A stretch of DNA of 64,000 nt from an uncultured Lentisphaerota bacterium (GCA_903921725.1 CAIXRA010000005.1:46933-110932), one strand, 5' to 3'. Shown: positions 28,094 to 39,217, counted from the first letter of the stretch. Numbers and translations are program-made. Notes: generated by a model not told the origin, from the letters alone.

Positions 28094-29425
28094 ATGAAAC
28101 GACCGGCCGCCATGACCCGAACCCTGTCCCTGCTGGCGCTGGGCGCGGCCCTTGCGCCGTGGAACCTCCGCGCCGCAGACTCCGCGCCGCAGCCGTTCAC
28201 GGAGACGCCGGAACAGACGGAGGTCCGCATGGCGCCGTGGCGCGCCGCCCGCTTCGGCATGTTCATCCACTGGGGGCCGGTGAGCCTGAAGGGCACGGAG
28301 ATCGGTTGGTCCCGCGGCGCGCAGGTGCCGGTGGAGGAGTACGACAACCTCTACAAGCAGTTCAACCCGGTGAAGTTCAACGCCGACACCTGGGCGGCGA
28401 CCGCCAAGGCCGCCGGCATGAAGTATGTCGTGCTGACGACGAAGCACCACGACGGCTTCTGCCTGTGGGACACCAAACAGACCGCCCACAACATCATGAA
28501 CTCCCCGTTCAAGCGGGATGTGACCAAGGAGCTGGCCGAGGCCTGCCGCAAACAGGGGCTCGCGTTCGGCGTCTATTATTCCACCTGCGACTGGCACCAC
28601 CCCGACTTTCCCCGCACCAGCCCCGGCGGCGGGACAAAGCGGGAGAACCCCAACCTCGACCGCTACACGGAATACCTGAAGGCGCAGACGGGCGAGCTGA
28701 TCAGGAATTACGGCCCGCTCTTCACCATCTGGTTCGACGTGCCGCAGCAGTTCGACGCCAAACGCGGCCAGGGCGTCATCGACTACCTGCACACCCTCCA
28801 GCCGAACCTGGTCATCAACAACCGCACCGGCGCGAAGGGCGACTACGACACACCGGAACAGAAGATCGGCGGATTCGACATGGACCGTCCCTGGGAAACC
28901 TGCATGACAATCTGCCGCCAGTGGGCATGGAAGCCGAACGACAAGATGAAATCGCTCCAGGAATGCGTGCAGACCCTGCTCTACACGGTCGGCGGCGACG
29001 GCAACCTGCTGTTCAACGTCGGCCCGCAGCCGGACGGCGAGATCGAGGCCCGTCAGGTGGAGCGCCTGAAGGAGATGGGGGCGTGGGTGCGGAAGTGCGG
29101 CGAGGCTATTTACGGCACGCGCGGCGGCCCGTTCAAGCCCGGCAAGTGGGGCGCCTCGACGCGCCGCGGCAACACCATCACGCTCTTTGTCATGAACTGG
29201 CCGAAGAACGGCCTCCTGCACCTGCCGCTGCTCCAGGACCGCAAGCTCACGGCGGTGAAAACGCTGAGCGGCGGCGAGGCGCGCGTGGACGAGGGCGACT
29301 ACAGCCTGATGGTGAGCATTCCGGAGGCCGACCGTGACCCGGTGGCCACGGTGATCGAACTGACGCTCGACGGCCCAGCACTCCCGCTCCCCGCCTTGGA
29401 GGTGAATGTTCCGGAGTTCAAGTAG
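28094..29425 (+). CDS. Secreted alpha-L-fucosidase, GH29
   Basis: A 443-residue glycoside hydrolase family 29 enzyme. A signal peptide is visible (MKRPAAMTRTLSLLALGAA..., cleavage likely after LRAA near residue 28). The substrate-binding motifs FGMFIHWG (54-61) and KHHDGF (117-122) and the catalytic nucleophile Asp215 in LFTIWFD are all present; VGGDGNLLFNVGPQPDG is also typical. It removes terminal fucose from fucosylated glycans outside the cytoplasm. The start at ATG 28094 follows GGGAGA; longer frames upstream have no signal peptide. The gene fits a glycan-degrading, perhaps gut-associated, lifestyle together with the M60-like peptidase. Confidence 0.95.
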   Translation: MKRPAAMTRTLSLLALGAALAPWNLRAADSAPQPFTETPEQTEVRMAPWRAARFGMFIHWGPVSLKGTEIGWSRGAQVPVEEYDNLYKQFNPVKFNADTWAATAKAAGMKYVVLTTKHHDGFCLWDTKQTAHNIMNSPFKRDVTKELAEACRKQGLAFGVYYSTCDWHHPDFPRTSPGGGTKRENPNLDRYTEYLKAQTGELIRNYGPLFTIWFDVPQQFDAKRGQGVIDYLHTLQPNLVINNRTGAKGDYDTPEQKIGGFDMDRPWETCMTICRQWAWKPNDKMKSLQECVQTLLYTVGGDGNLLFNVGPQPDGEIEARQVERLKEMGAWVRKCGEAIYGTRGGPFKPGKWGASTRRGNTITLFVMNWPKNGLLHLPLLQDRKLTAVKTLSGGEARVDEGDYSLMVSIPEADRDPVATVIELTLDGPALPLPALEVNVPEFK

Positions 29426-29469
29426 GCGGCAAAAACGCCGCGCGCGCCAAAGGGTGGGGGAGGACTTTC

Positions 29470-29601
29470 AACGCTCAACGCCTTACGCAAGCCGCCCCAA
29501 CGGGGCATCACATCATAGCCTGGGGCAACGCCCCAGGAAGAATGGCCATAATAAAGAGTTCAACCCTGAAGGGGTTGCACAACGAATTGCGAACGGACGG
29601 C
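29470..29601. repeat. Dispersed intergenic repeat, plus-orientation copy
   Basis: Contains AAGCCGCCCCAACGGGGCAT, then the inverted pair CCTGGGGCAACGCCCCAGG, then CAACCCTGAAGGGGTTGC. The same order is found at 38675-38867, and the first parts recur in reverse at 38933-39000 and 41335-41470. It has several short hairpins and no gene. Confidence 0.85.
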
Positions 29602-29705
29602 ATGCGGCGCAAAAGAACGCTCAACGTTTAAGATTTCAACCGTACCAAGTATAGTATCCGGCTTTCCTCAGATGCCGGACTCCGGAACACGGGAGACGAT
29701 TTACC

Positions 29706-30974
<1,269 letters not shown>

Positions 30975-31406
30975 CGGCCCGGAGAGGCGCCGGCCCACGG
31001 AGAGCGCGTCGGCAATGACGCCAAGCATCACGCCGGGGCAAGGCGTAGGCGCATGGGTTCGATTGCGTATTCCCGACTGTGGCTGTACGCCTTCCGGAAC
31101 CCGCGGGCCGATGTGGAGTACGGCCGCTCACCCTATCCTGCAGTATTCGCCCCCGAATAGCTTCAGAATCGCTCACCAACTCCACAAAAAAGCAAGCCTC
31201 AGATTAACGACAGACTGTCAACGATTAATAAATTCATCAATGCTCACTTTTTTTCCTCGGGGGGGCTTGCTTTTGTCTTTTTTTCTTGTACCTTTAATGT
31301 AAATTGGCTGGTTTGGTGGTTCCGTTCAATCACGCAATTCGCCAAGCTTGTCGCGACTTTTGAGATGTATGTCAGCCGTAAGCCAAGGGCAATGGAGAAT
31401 CCCAAC
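30975..31406. other. Intergenic leader of the giant surface protein gene
   Basis: About 430 bases. The 3' half is AT-richer. AAAAAAGCAAGCC (31187-31199) is repeated in inverted form as GGCTTGCTTTT (31265-31275), with a 65-base spacer and a T-rich stretch (TTTTTTTC) behind it, so the region may contain a terminator-like or leader structure. A sound promoter could not be picked. No gene or RNA gene was recognised. Confidence 0.45.
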
Positions 31407-34400
31407 ATGATGAATCGCAAAATATTGTGGATGATGCTTGCGGCCGTTTCCGGGCTTGCGGGGAGCGCCCGTGCGGCGCTGTTCACCTATGACGCCGATG
31501 GAGCCACCGCTGGCGCGCAGGATGGTGCGGGCTCGGGCTGGAACACAACGTCCACCACGGCCTTCTGGAACGGCACCGCCAATGTGGCGTGGGGCAACGC
31601 CTCGACGGATACCGCCGCCTTTGGCGCCGGCTCTGGCACGGCAGGCACGGTCACGGTCGGCACGGTCAACGTTGGCGACATCTCCTTCAACGCGACCGGC
31701 AGCGGCAACTACACGCTCAGCAGCGGCACAATCACGCTGGGCGGCACGCATACCATCACGACGAACACCAATGCCGCCATCGGCTCGGTCATCACCGGCT
31801 CCTCCGGCCTGATCAAGGCGGGCACCAGCACGCTGACACTCTCTGGCGTAAACACCTACACCGGAACCACCACCGTCAACGCCGGTGTTTTGGATGCCAG
31901 CCTGAAAAGCTCCATCTCCGGCACGCTGGCCATCGGCGCGGCGGGGCAGTTTAATAGCAACGCGGTGGATGACTATGCATCATCCTACACGTTGACAGGC
32001 GACGGCATCTACAACCAGAAGAGCGGATCAAGCTCCCAAAGCTTCACCAATTTTACCGGCACGGTGGCCTTGAACGGCGGCACCTACCGCGTCAACTCGA
32101 GCTGGGATGGACACTTTGACCTTCTTGTCAACAGCGGCACGGTTAATCCTTATAATGGGGGGATGTTGCAGGTAAAGGTCAAATCCCTTTCCGGCACCGG
32201 CGGCGTCGTTTCCCTCGGCATTATCGCAAGCAACTCTTGCCTTTACATCATGGGCAACACCAACAACACAACCTACAGCGGCGCGATTACCGGCAGTACC
32301 GGCAACCAGCTGTTCAAGAGCGGCACCGGCACGCAAACCCTTTCCGGCGCCAACACCTACTCCGGCGGTACCACCATCGGCGCCGGCACAATCATCGCCG
32401 GTTCCAGCGGCGCACTGGGTAGCGGGGGCACCGTCACGATGAACGACGCCAGCACGGGCACCAATGCGACGTCGTTGCTGATTGGTTACAGCAGCGGCAC
32501 CATCAGCCGCGCCATCACTGTGGCCAACTTGGGCACCGGCACGGTGACGCTGGGCACCAACTTTAGCGGCGGAGTCGACTACACATTCAGCGGAGCCATC
32601 GCGCTGAACCGGGATGTGACCCTCTATAATGGCAATGCAAGCTCGGACAAGCTGGCATTTTCCGGCGTGATTTCCGGCACCGGGAATATCAACGTGGGCG
32701 GAGTTTCCAGCGCGCGGGTAAGCTTCCTCCAAACTGGCGCCAACAACACATTTGTTGGCAATGTCAACGTTTCCGGCACCAGCCGGCTCCAGTTGGGTGC
32801 GGGAAACGGAGCGGCGGACATGATTTATGACGGCGCGATTGTGACGGTGGCCAGCGGAGGAGGTTTTCACTTGGGCAAGGGTAGCCAGAATGAAACCATC
32901 GGGGCCTTGTCGGGATCGGGTTCGGTGCAAGCGGTTTGGGGAAACGACATCTTGACCGTCGGCGGCAACAATATGTCTGGCGCCTTCAGCGGTGTCATGT
33001 CACAGACCGGAGGAAACACGCTCGCGTTGACCAAGACCGGCACCGGCACGCAGACGCTGTCCGGCAGCAACACCCACACCGGCCTGACAACGGTTTCCGC
33101 CGGCACGCTGGCCTACGGCACTTCCAATGCCCTCGGTAGCGGCGCGGTGACGGTTGATGGTGCCACGGCCACCCTGTCTCTTGGCGGCTACTCCGACACG
33201 GTCGGTGCCGTCACTTTGAAGAACGGCGGCGCGATCACCGGGACGGGCGGCGTGCTCACCGGCAGCAGCTACGCGGTTGAATCCGGCACAATCAGTGCCA
33301 TCCTCGGCGGCGCCATCGCCTTGACCAAGAGCACCAGCGGCACCATCACACTCTCCGGCATCAACACCTACAGCGGCGCGACCAGCGTCAATGCCGGCGT
33401 GCTGAATATCACCGGCTCGCTGGCGTCTGGTTCCGCGGTCGCCGTGGCGAGCGGCACCACGCTCTCCGGCACGGGCACCGTGGGCGGCACGGTCACGGTC
33501 GCCACGGGAACCGGTGCCATCACGGCTGGCAACGGCATTACCGGCCAGCTCACCATCGGCAATCTGATCTTCAGCGGCACCGGCACGATCAACATCGGCA
33601 CGCTCACCGGCTACACCGCCACCCCAGCGCTTAATGTCACGGGCAACCTGACGCTGAGCGGCGGCGCAGGCTCGGTGACGCTCGCGTTGCCGGTCAGCCT
33701 GCTCTCGAACGCAACCTATCATTTGGTGGGACACGGCAACTCGCTGGCCAGCTTGACCGGCTTTACGGTCACAGGCCCGAGCCTTGGCGCCCGCCAGACC
33801 GGCACCCTCACCAACAATACAAACATGATTGACTACGTGGTTGCCGGCGACAGCCCGTACTGGACGGGTGCCAATAGCACGGAGTGGTCGGGTGGAAACA
33901 ACTGGAAGCTGATTACGGCCGACACCGTGACGGACTACATCGCGGGGGATATCGTGTTGTTCAATGATAATGCGACGACGACGGTGGTGAATGTCGGAGC
34001 AAATGTGGCGCCTAACGGCGTAGCGTTCAACAACTCCACAAAGGATTACACACTTCAGGGCGCCTATGCCATTACGTCCGGCATCTTGCAAAAGTCTGGA
34101 ACCGGCAGTCTCACCATCAACAACTCCAACAGCTTCACCGGCGGCAGCACGCTCGGCGGCGGCACGGTCACCATGGGCACCGCCACGGCGCTCGGCAGCG
34201 GCAGCATCGCCCTCAACGCCGGCACGCTGGACATCAACGGGCAGAGCATCGCCAACGCCATCGTGCTCGGCGGCGGCGCGGTGACCGGCAGCGGCACGAT
34301 TTCCGGCGTCATCTCCGGTGCCGGCGCGCTGAGCAAGGGCGGCAGCGGTACGCTGGCGCTTTCCAACTCCAACAGCTATTCCGGCGGAACGACGATCACC

Positions 34401-37400
34401 GCCGGCACGCTGAACGTGAACAACGCAAACGCCCTAGGCAACGCCTCCGGCGCACTCACCTTCAACGCCGCGGACGCAACCTTGCAACTGGGTGCCACCA
34501 TCGCCTCCAGCGCCCGCAACTATGTAATGACCCAGACCGGCACGATTGACACGAACGGCTACAGTCTGGCGAACAGCGGCATCATCAGCGGCAACGGCGG
34601 CCTTATCAAGGCTGGCGCCGGCACACTGACGCTTTCCGGCTCCAGCGGCTATTCCGGCGGAACGACGATCAACGCCGGCACGCTGAACGTGAACAACGCG
34701 AACGCCCTGGGCAACGCCTCCGGCGCCCTCACCTTCAATGGCACGGGGGCCACGTTGCAGCTCGGCGCCACCATCGCCGCCAGCACCCGCAACTATGTGA
34801 TGACCCAGGCCGGCACGATTGACACGAACGGCTACAATCTGGTGAACAGTGGTGCGGTATCCGGTGCGGGCGGCCTGACGAAGATTGGCACCGGCACGCT
34901 GACGCTCTCCGGCGCGAACGGCTCCTACACCGGCAAAACCACCATTACCGCCGGCGTGCTCTCCATCGCCGCCGACAGCGGCCTCGGTGCCGCTCCCGGC
35001 ACTGTCACGGCCGACCAGTTGACGCTCAATGGCGGCTCCCTGGTGGTCAGCGCTACGGGCCAGACGCTCGCAACGAACCGCGGCATCACCCTCGGCGCGG
35101 CCGGCGGGAAAATCGACATCTCATCGCTCGGCGTCAATGGCACGCTCACGGTGAACTCCAAGATTACCGGTACCGGCGCCCTCACGCTTGCAGGGGCCGG
35201 CGACACCTCCGCTTCCGGCGGCGCCAACACCTACTTGGGCATCGATCTGATCAACACAGGCAACGACTTCATCGGCGATGTGACCATAACCGCCGGCCTG
35301 GTCTCCTACGCCAGCAACTCCGCCTTCGGCAACTCGGCCAACAAGATCATCCTCAACGGCGGTGGCCTTCTCGACAACAACGCTGGCGTCGCACTTTCCC
35401 GCGACATCCAGGTTCTGGCGGGCGGCGGCTACATCCGCACATACACCACTGCGGTGACAATAAGCGGAGCACTTACCGGCTCGGGAGCGCTCAATCGCAC
35501 GGACGCGGGCGCGCTGACCCTCTCCGGTGATCTTTCCGCCTACACCGGTACTTTCAACAACCAGCAATCAACCACGACCATGAGCAACAAGATTGTCGGC
35601 GGCGCGCTGACGGTCACGGGCGGCACGCTCAACCTCAACGGTACGGGCACGGCGGGCGCCGTGACGATAAACGGTGGCACGCTCAGCGTCGGTGCCGCGA
35701 ATACCGTCGGCACCATCACGAACAACGGCGGCGCGCTCTCGGTCGGGGCGACGGGCAACTTGACCGCCGGCGCCATCGCCAATTTCTCCACCAGCTGTTC
35801 ATTGAGTGTTGCAGCCGGTGGCGTCCTGAGCGCCTCCTCTTATACGGCCGCCTATAATCCGTCCTCCTTTGCCGTCAACGGCACCATGAACCTTACCGGC
35901 CTTCTGACGCTCTCGACTGCCTCGACCTGGGGCATTTCCGGTACCGGCACAATCAATGCGGCGGGCTATGTCAACCAGAACTATACCAATATCACGTTCA
36001 ACGCCCAGCGGCTCAACCTTGGTGGTAGTGGCATCGCCAATGGTGCGTCGAACGGCAACTCGATTACCTTTAACGGAACAACCATTGGCGCGTATGCCGA
36101 CTGGAGCAGCTCCCTTGGCTTGACGTTGACCGGCTCCAACACTTTCAACACGCTGGACTCGAAGGACAGCGCCACCGCCCGCACCGTCGCGCTCTCCGGC
36201 GTCCTTTCCGGCGCGGGCAGCCTGACCAAGACCGGGACCGGTACGTTGACCCTCTCCGGCACCAACACCTACAGCGGTGGCACGACCGTGACGAACGGCG
36301 TGCTGACTGCGGGCAACGCCGCCGCGCTTGGTACGGGCGCCGTGACTTTGAACGGCGGCACGCTTGACATCAACAGCTACAACGTCGCCAACGCCATCGT
36401 GCTGAGCGGCGGCACACTGGCGGGCTATGACAACAGCACGCTCTCCGGCATCTTCTCCGGAACGGGCGGACTGGTCAAGAGCGGAACCGGCACGCTGACA
36501 CTCTCCGGCTCCAACGCCTATACCGGCGGCACGGCCATTTCCAACGGCAAGGTTGTGCTGGGCGCCAACACCGGCTTGGGCACGAACACCGTGACCTTGA
36601 GCGGTGGCACGCTTGACATCAACAGCAAGAGTGTCGCCAACGCCATCGCGCTGAGCGGCGGCATGCTGACGGGCGACGGCACGCTCTCTGGCGTCGTCTC
36701 CGGCACCGGTTCGCTGACCAAGACCACTTCCGGCACGCTGACGCTCTCCGCCATCAACACTTACACCGGCGGCACGACGGTCAATGCCGGCACGCTGAAC
36801 CTCAACAACGGTGGCAGCGGCGGCGCAATCCGCGGCACGGTGACAGTCAACGGTGGCGCGGTGCTGCGCCTGGCGTACGGCGATGCGTTGGGCTACTTCA
36901 GCGACGTCACCGCTGTGAGCACCATCAACTTGGTCGGCGGCACGCTGACCTCCGCGGCTGGCGCCAACCAGACGACAACCGCCAAGATCTACATGACCGG
37001 CGGCGCAATCAACGGCACGATTAACCTCGACCTGTACAGCAACACCAGCAGCGTCACCACCTACGCGTCGGCCAGCGAGTCCACAATCAGCGTCACAACG
37101 ATGAGGCTGCGTCAGAACGACACCGTGTTCACCGTTGCGGATGGCGCGGCGGCGCGCGATCTGGTGATCAGCTCCAGCATTGGCAACGGCGCGGAGGGAA
37201 ACCACAACATTATCAAGACCGGCGCGGGTACGATGGTACTGACCGGCAGCAACACCTTCACCGGCAGCGTGACGGTTAACAACGGCACGTTGGCGGCAGG
37301 CAACGACGCCGCGTTCGGCACGGGCTCCGTGGCGCTCAACGGCGGCACGCTGGATCTGGGTGGCCACGCGATTGCCAACAACATCGTACTCGGTGGCGGT

Positions 37401-38282
37401 GCCCTCTCCTTCAGCGGTGCGACGATTTCCGGCAACATCTCCGAAACCGGCGGCGCGAAGGCGCTGACGGTCGGCGCGAACCTGACTCTCTCCGGCTCGA
37501 ACAGCTACTCCGGCGGCACAACGGTCAATGCCGGCACGCTGACGGCGGGCACGGTCAACGCGTTCGGCAGCGGCGCGGTCACGGTCAGCGGCGGCACGCT
37601 CAGCCTTGGCGGCCTCGCGGTCACTAACGCCATCGATTTCCAATCCGGCTCGCTGACCAACGTCGGCGGCGCGGCCACGACGAACGTGAAGAGCGGCGCA
37701 ATCCTGAACAGCAACGGCCTGACCATCGGCGGCACAACGAACGTGCTGGCCGGCGGCAAGCTGACGGGCACCGGCGCCCTCGGCATCCTGAACGTTGCCG
37801 GCACGCTGGCCCCCGGAAACAGTCCGGGAATCACGACCGCCCGCGCCACGCTGTGGGACGCCACCGGCAAGTACGAGTGGGAAATCAACGACACCGCTGG
37901 CATCGCTGGCAATGAGCCCAGCGGCTTCGACCAACTCCAGGTCACCGGCGCCCTGACAATCAACTCCGGCTTCAAGCTGAAGCTGATTAGCCTGAACAGC
38001 CTCAACGAAGCCGGAACCCCGGCCAACTGGGACCCGATGACGACCTATTCCTGGACGATCGCCACCGCCACCGGCGGCATCACCGGCGTGAGCAATATCG
38101 CGATTGACGCCAACGGCTGGACGGCTGGCGTGGGCCCGGGCGGGAACAACTGGTCGCTCTCGACCGCCGGCGTGGGCAATACAAGCTTGGTCCTGACCTA
38201 CGTTCCGGAACCCGGCACGCTGGGGCTGCTGGCAATCGGAGCGCTCGCGCTGCTCGGCCGCCGCCGCAACCGCCGCGGCTGA
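31407..38282 (+). CDS. Giant autotransporter-associated beta-strand repeat protein with PEP-CTERM tail
   Basis: A 2291-residue secreted protein, rich in Gly, Thr, Ser, Asn and Ala. The signal peptide MMNRKILWMMLAAVSGLAGS is followed by an Ala-rich cleavage site. The body is built of dozens of repeats of the type 'GTLTLSG.NTYSGGTTV..GTL', the autotransporter-associated beta-strand repeat, which should fold as a right-handed beta-helix. The C-terminus is not an outer-membrane barrel but a PEP-CTERM sorting signal: VPEPGT, a hydrophobic helix and RRRNRRG. Such proteins are processed by exosortase and released to or kept at the surface. I start at ATG 31407 because GGAGA lies eight bases before it. 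A terminator follows at 38373-38402. Confidence 0.93.
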   Translation: MMNRKILWMMLAAVSGLAGSARAALFTYDADGATAGAQDGAGSGWNTTSTTAFWNGTANVAWGNASTDTAAFGAGSGTAGTVTVGTVNVGDISFNATGSGNYTLSSGTITLGGTHTITTNTNAAIGSVITGSSGLIKAGTSTLTLSGVNTYTGTTTVNAGVLDASLKSSISGTLAIGAAGQFNSNAVDDYASSYTLTGDGIYNQKSGSSSQSFTNFTGTVALNGGTYRVNSSWDGHFDLLVNSGTVNPYNGGMLQVKVKSLSGTGGVVSLGIIASNSCLYIMGNTNNTTYSGAITGSTGNQLFKSGTGTQTLSGANTYSGGTTIGAGTIIAGSSGALGSGGTVTMNDASTGTNATSLLIGYSSGTISRAITVANLGTGTVTLGTNFSGGVDYTFSGAIALNRDVTLYNGNASSDKLAFSGVISGTGNINVGGVSSARVSFLQTGANNTFVGNVNVSGTSRLQLGAGNGAADMIYDGAIVTVASGGGFHLGKGSQNETIGALSGSGSVQAVWGNDILTVGGNNMSGAFSGVMSQTGGNTLALTKTGTGTQTLSGSNTHTGLTTVSAGTLAYGTSNALGSGAVTVDGATATLSLGGYSDTVGAVTLKNGGAITGTGGVLTGSSYAVESGTISAILGGAIALTKSTSGTITLSGINTYSGATSVNAGVLNITGSLASGSAVAVASGTTLSGTGTVGGTVTVATGTGAITAGNGITGQLTIGNLIFSGTGTINIGTLTGYTATPALNVTGNLTLSGGAGSVTLALPVSLLSNATYHLVGHGNSLASLTGFTVTGPSLGARQTGTLTNNTNMIDYVVAGDSPYWTGANSTEWSGGNNWKLITADTVTDYIAGDIVLFNDNATTTVVNVGANVAPNGVAFNNSTKDYTLQGAYAITSGILQKSGTGSLTINNSNSFTGGSTLGGGTVTMGTATALGSGSIALNAGTLDINGQSIANAIVLGGGAVTGSGTISGVISGAGALSKGGSGTLALSNSNSYSGGTTITAGTLNVNNANALGNASGALTFNAADATLQLGATIASSARNYVMTQTGTIDTNGYSLANSGIISGNGGLIKAGAGTLTLSGSSGYSGGTTINAGTLNVNNANALGNASGALTFNGTGATLQLGATIAASTRNYVMTQAGTIDTNGYNLVNSGAVSGAGGLTKIGTGTLTLSGANGSYTGKTTITAGVLSIAADSGLGAAPGTVTADQLTLNGGSLVVSATGQTLATNRGITLGAAGGKIDISSLGVNGTLTVNSKITGTGALTLAGAGDTSASGGANTYLGIDLINTGNDFIGDVTITAGLVSYASNSAFGNSANKIILNGGGLLDNNAGVALSRDIQVLAGGGYIRTYTTAVTISGALTGSGALNRTDAGALTLSGDLSAYTGTFNNQQSTTTMSNKIVGGALTVTGGTLNLNGTGTAGAVTINGGTLSVGAANTVGTITNNGGALSVGATGNLTAGAIANFSTSCSLSVAAGGVLSASSYTAAYNPSSFAVNGTMNLTGLLTLSTASTWGISGTGTINAAGYVNQNYTNITFNAQRLNLGGSGIANGASNGNSITFNGTTIGAYADWSSSLGLTLTGSNTFNTLDSKDSATARTVALSGVLSGAGSLTKTGTGTLTLSGTNTYSGGTTVTNGVLTAGNAAALGTGAVTLNGGTLDINSYNVANAIVLSGGTLAGYDNSTLSGIFSGTGGLVKSGTGTLTLSGSNAYTGGTAISNGKVVLGANTGLGTNTVTLSGGTLDINSKSVANAIALSGGMLTGDGTLSGVVSGTGSLTKTTSGTLTLSAINTYTGGTTVNAGTLNLNNGGSGGAIRGTVTVNGGAVLRLAYGDALGYFSDVTAVSTINLVGGTLTSAAGANQTTTAKIYMTGGAINGTINLDLYSNTSSVTTYASASESTISVTTMRLRQNDTVFTVADGAAARDLVISSSIGNGAEGNHNIIKTGAGTMVLTGSNTFTGSVTVNNGTLAAGNDAAFGTGSVALNGGTLDLGGHAIANNIVLGGGALSFSGATISGNISETGGAKALTVGANLTLSGSNSYSGGTTVNAGTLTAGTVNAFGSGAVTVSGGTLSLGGLAVTNAIDFQSGSLTNVGGAATTNVKSGAILNSNGLTIGGTTNVLAGGKLTGTGALGILNVAGTLAPGNSPGITTARATLWDATGKYEWEINDTAGIAGNEPSGFDQLQVTGALTINSGFKLKLISLNSLNEAGTPANWDPMTTYSWTIATATGGITGVSNIAIDANGWTAGVGPGGNNWSLSTAGVGNTSLVLTYVPEPGTLGLLAIGALALLGRRRNRRG
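34381..34926 (+). repeat. 91-residue tandem duplication inside the giant protein gene
   Basis: The block starting at 34381 (CCGGCGGAACGACGATCA) is repeated from 34654 with a 273-base period, which is exactly 91 codons. Both copies encode GTLNVNNANALGNASGALTF and then a near-identical RNYVMTQ.GTIDTNGY segment. The two copies differ at scattered bases, so the duplication is not brand new. Confidence 0.85.
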
Positions 38283-38485
38283 ACGGCGAGCGGGGACGTT
38301 TCGTGTTTCTCGTTGCTTGTTGCGCGTTGAACCCGAAACACGGAACCCGCAACCCGGAACGAATGCAAAGAGACGGCTGGAGAAATCCAGCCGTTCTTTT
38401 TTGAACCGGCGCGCCGGCGTTCCGCCCGGGACATGATATTGAAACGCAAAGGCGCGAAGGCGCAAAGGGCGGGGAAACGTTCAAG
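38259..38485 (+). repeat. PEP-CTERM gene tail plus terminator cassette, copy A
   Basis: Starts in the last codons of the giant gene (CGCCGCAACCGCCGCGGCTGA) and continues through GTTGCTTGTTGCGCGTTGAA, CGGAACCCGCAAC, the terminator at 38373-38402 and GAAACGCAAAGGCGCGAAGG. The same order recurs, diverged only slightly, as copy B at 40427-40633. Confidence 0.85.
38373..38402 (+). terminator. Rho-independent terminator of the giant protein gene
   Basis: ACGGCTGGA (38373-38381), loop GAAA, TCCAGCCGT (38386-38394), then TCTTTTTT. A perfect 9-bp stem with a GNRA loop and a T-run. Confidence 0.92.
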
Positions 38486-38495
38486 TTGGATTGAT

Positions 38496-38624
38496 GGGAG
38501 CGTGGGCGTCCCGCCCGGAATTTTATTCCTATTTGGGTGACATACCCCGACCCTTGGGTCGGGGAGGCTTCATTGTGCGTCGGACAAGATGTCCGCCGAA
38601 CGCGGGCGAGACGCCCACGCTCCC
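38496..38624. repeat. Inverted repeat with an internal hairpin
   Basis: The 21-base arms 38496-38516 and 38604-38624 (GGGAGCGTGGGCGTCCCGCC...) match at 20 positions. Between them CCCCGACCC/GGGTCGGGG (38545-38564) forms a 9-bp stem. The internal part GGGTCGGGGAGGCTTC reappears reversed at about 41287-41315. This looks like a small non-coding mobile or dispersed repeat. Confidence 0.65.
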
Positions 38625-38674
38625 GTTGGGGGTGCCTGACGTCCCCGCCGACCGGCGTGCGAGCCCAAAGAATG

Positions 38675-38867
38675 TTCAACCGCTCAACGCCTTTCGCAAG
38701 CCGCCCCAACGGTCATGCTTTGCTCAAGCCGCCCCAACGGTCAACGCCTTCTGCAAGCCGCCCCAACGGGGCATCACATCATAGCCTGGGGCAACGCCCC
38801 AGGGAAACGAAGCCATAAAGGTTTCAACCCTGAAGGGGTTGCCCAACGAATCCCGAACGGGCGGCAT
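38675..38867. repeat. Dispersed intergenic repeat with internal CAAGCCGCCCCAACGG units
   Basis: Three copies of CAAGCCGCCCCAACGG, each after CGCCTT or similar, then the same GGGGCATCACATCATAG, CCTGGGGCAACGCCCCAGG and CCCTGAAGGGGTTGC parts as at 29470-29601. Confidence 0.85.
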
Positions 38868-38932
38868 ACACAAAATACACCCCCCGGGCAAAAGGATTAT
38901 CGGATGGGCAAGGCCTTCAGCCTTGATATTGG

Positions 38933-39000
38933 TTTCTTCTCTCGCTTCCTGGGGCGTTGCCCCAGGCTATGGTGTGATGCCCCGTTGGGGCGGTAACACC
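38933..39000. repeat. Dispersed intergenic repeat, inverted copy
   Basis: Carries CCTGGGGCGTTGCCCCAGG and GATGCCCCGTTGGGGCGG, the reverse complement of the first half of the 29470 repeat. It runs straight into the 16-base tandem repeat. Confidence 0.8.
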
Positions 39001-39098
39001 ATGGGGCGGTAACACCATGGGGCGGTAACACCATGGGGCGGTAACACCATGGGGCGGTAACACCATGGGGCGGTAACACCCGTTGGGGCGGTAACACC
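38983..39098. repeat. 16-base tandem repeat
   Basis: Five perfect copies of ATGGGGCGGTAACACC (39001-39080) are flanked on each side by an 18-base variant beginning CGTTGGGGCGGTAACACC. It appears to have grown from the end of the inverted dispersed repeat. Confidence 0.95.
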
Positions 39099-39217
39099 CG
39101 TGGGATACCGCGTACCCGGTGCCAGCGCCCTTCAAAAATCGCGCCATCGGTTGAAATACTCATCGCAATGAGTAAATTCATAAATACAATTGAGTAATTT
39201 GTGTTTTGAGGTGAAAA

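Noticed and set aside
31050..31110. A TpsiC-like GGTTCGATT in the icd-giant gene gap, as a possible tRNA
   Set aside because: No acceptor or anticodon stem can be built around it.
35799..38465. An 888-residue open frame antisense to the giant protein gene
   Set aside because: It mirrors the repetitive sense gene, has no start signal and no recognisable domain.
38537..38996. Short open frames with HHSLGQRPR-like peptides
   Set aside because: The peptides come from the dispersed intergenic repeats and recur in every copy and both orientations, which is what non-coding repeats give.
38983..39098. CRISPR array
   Set aside because: The units are directly abutting 16-base repeats without unique spacers, and no cas genes are present.
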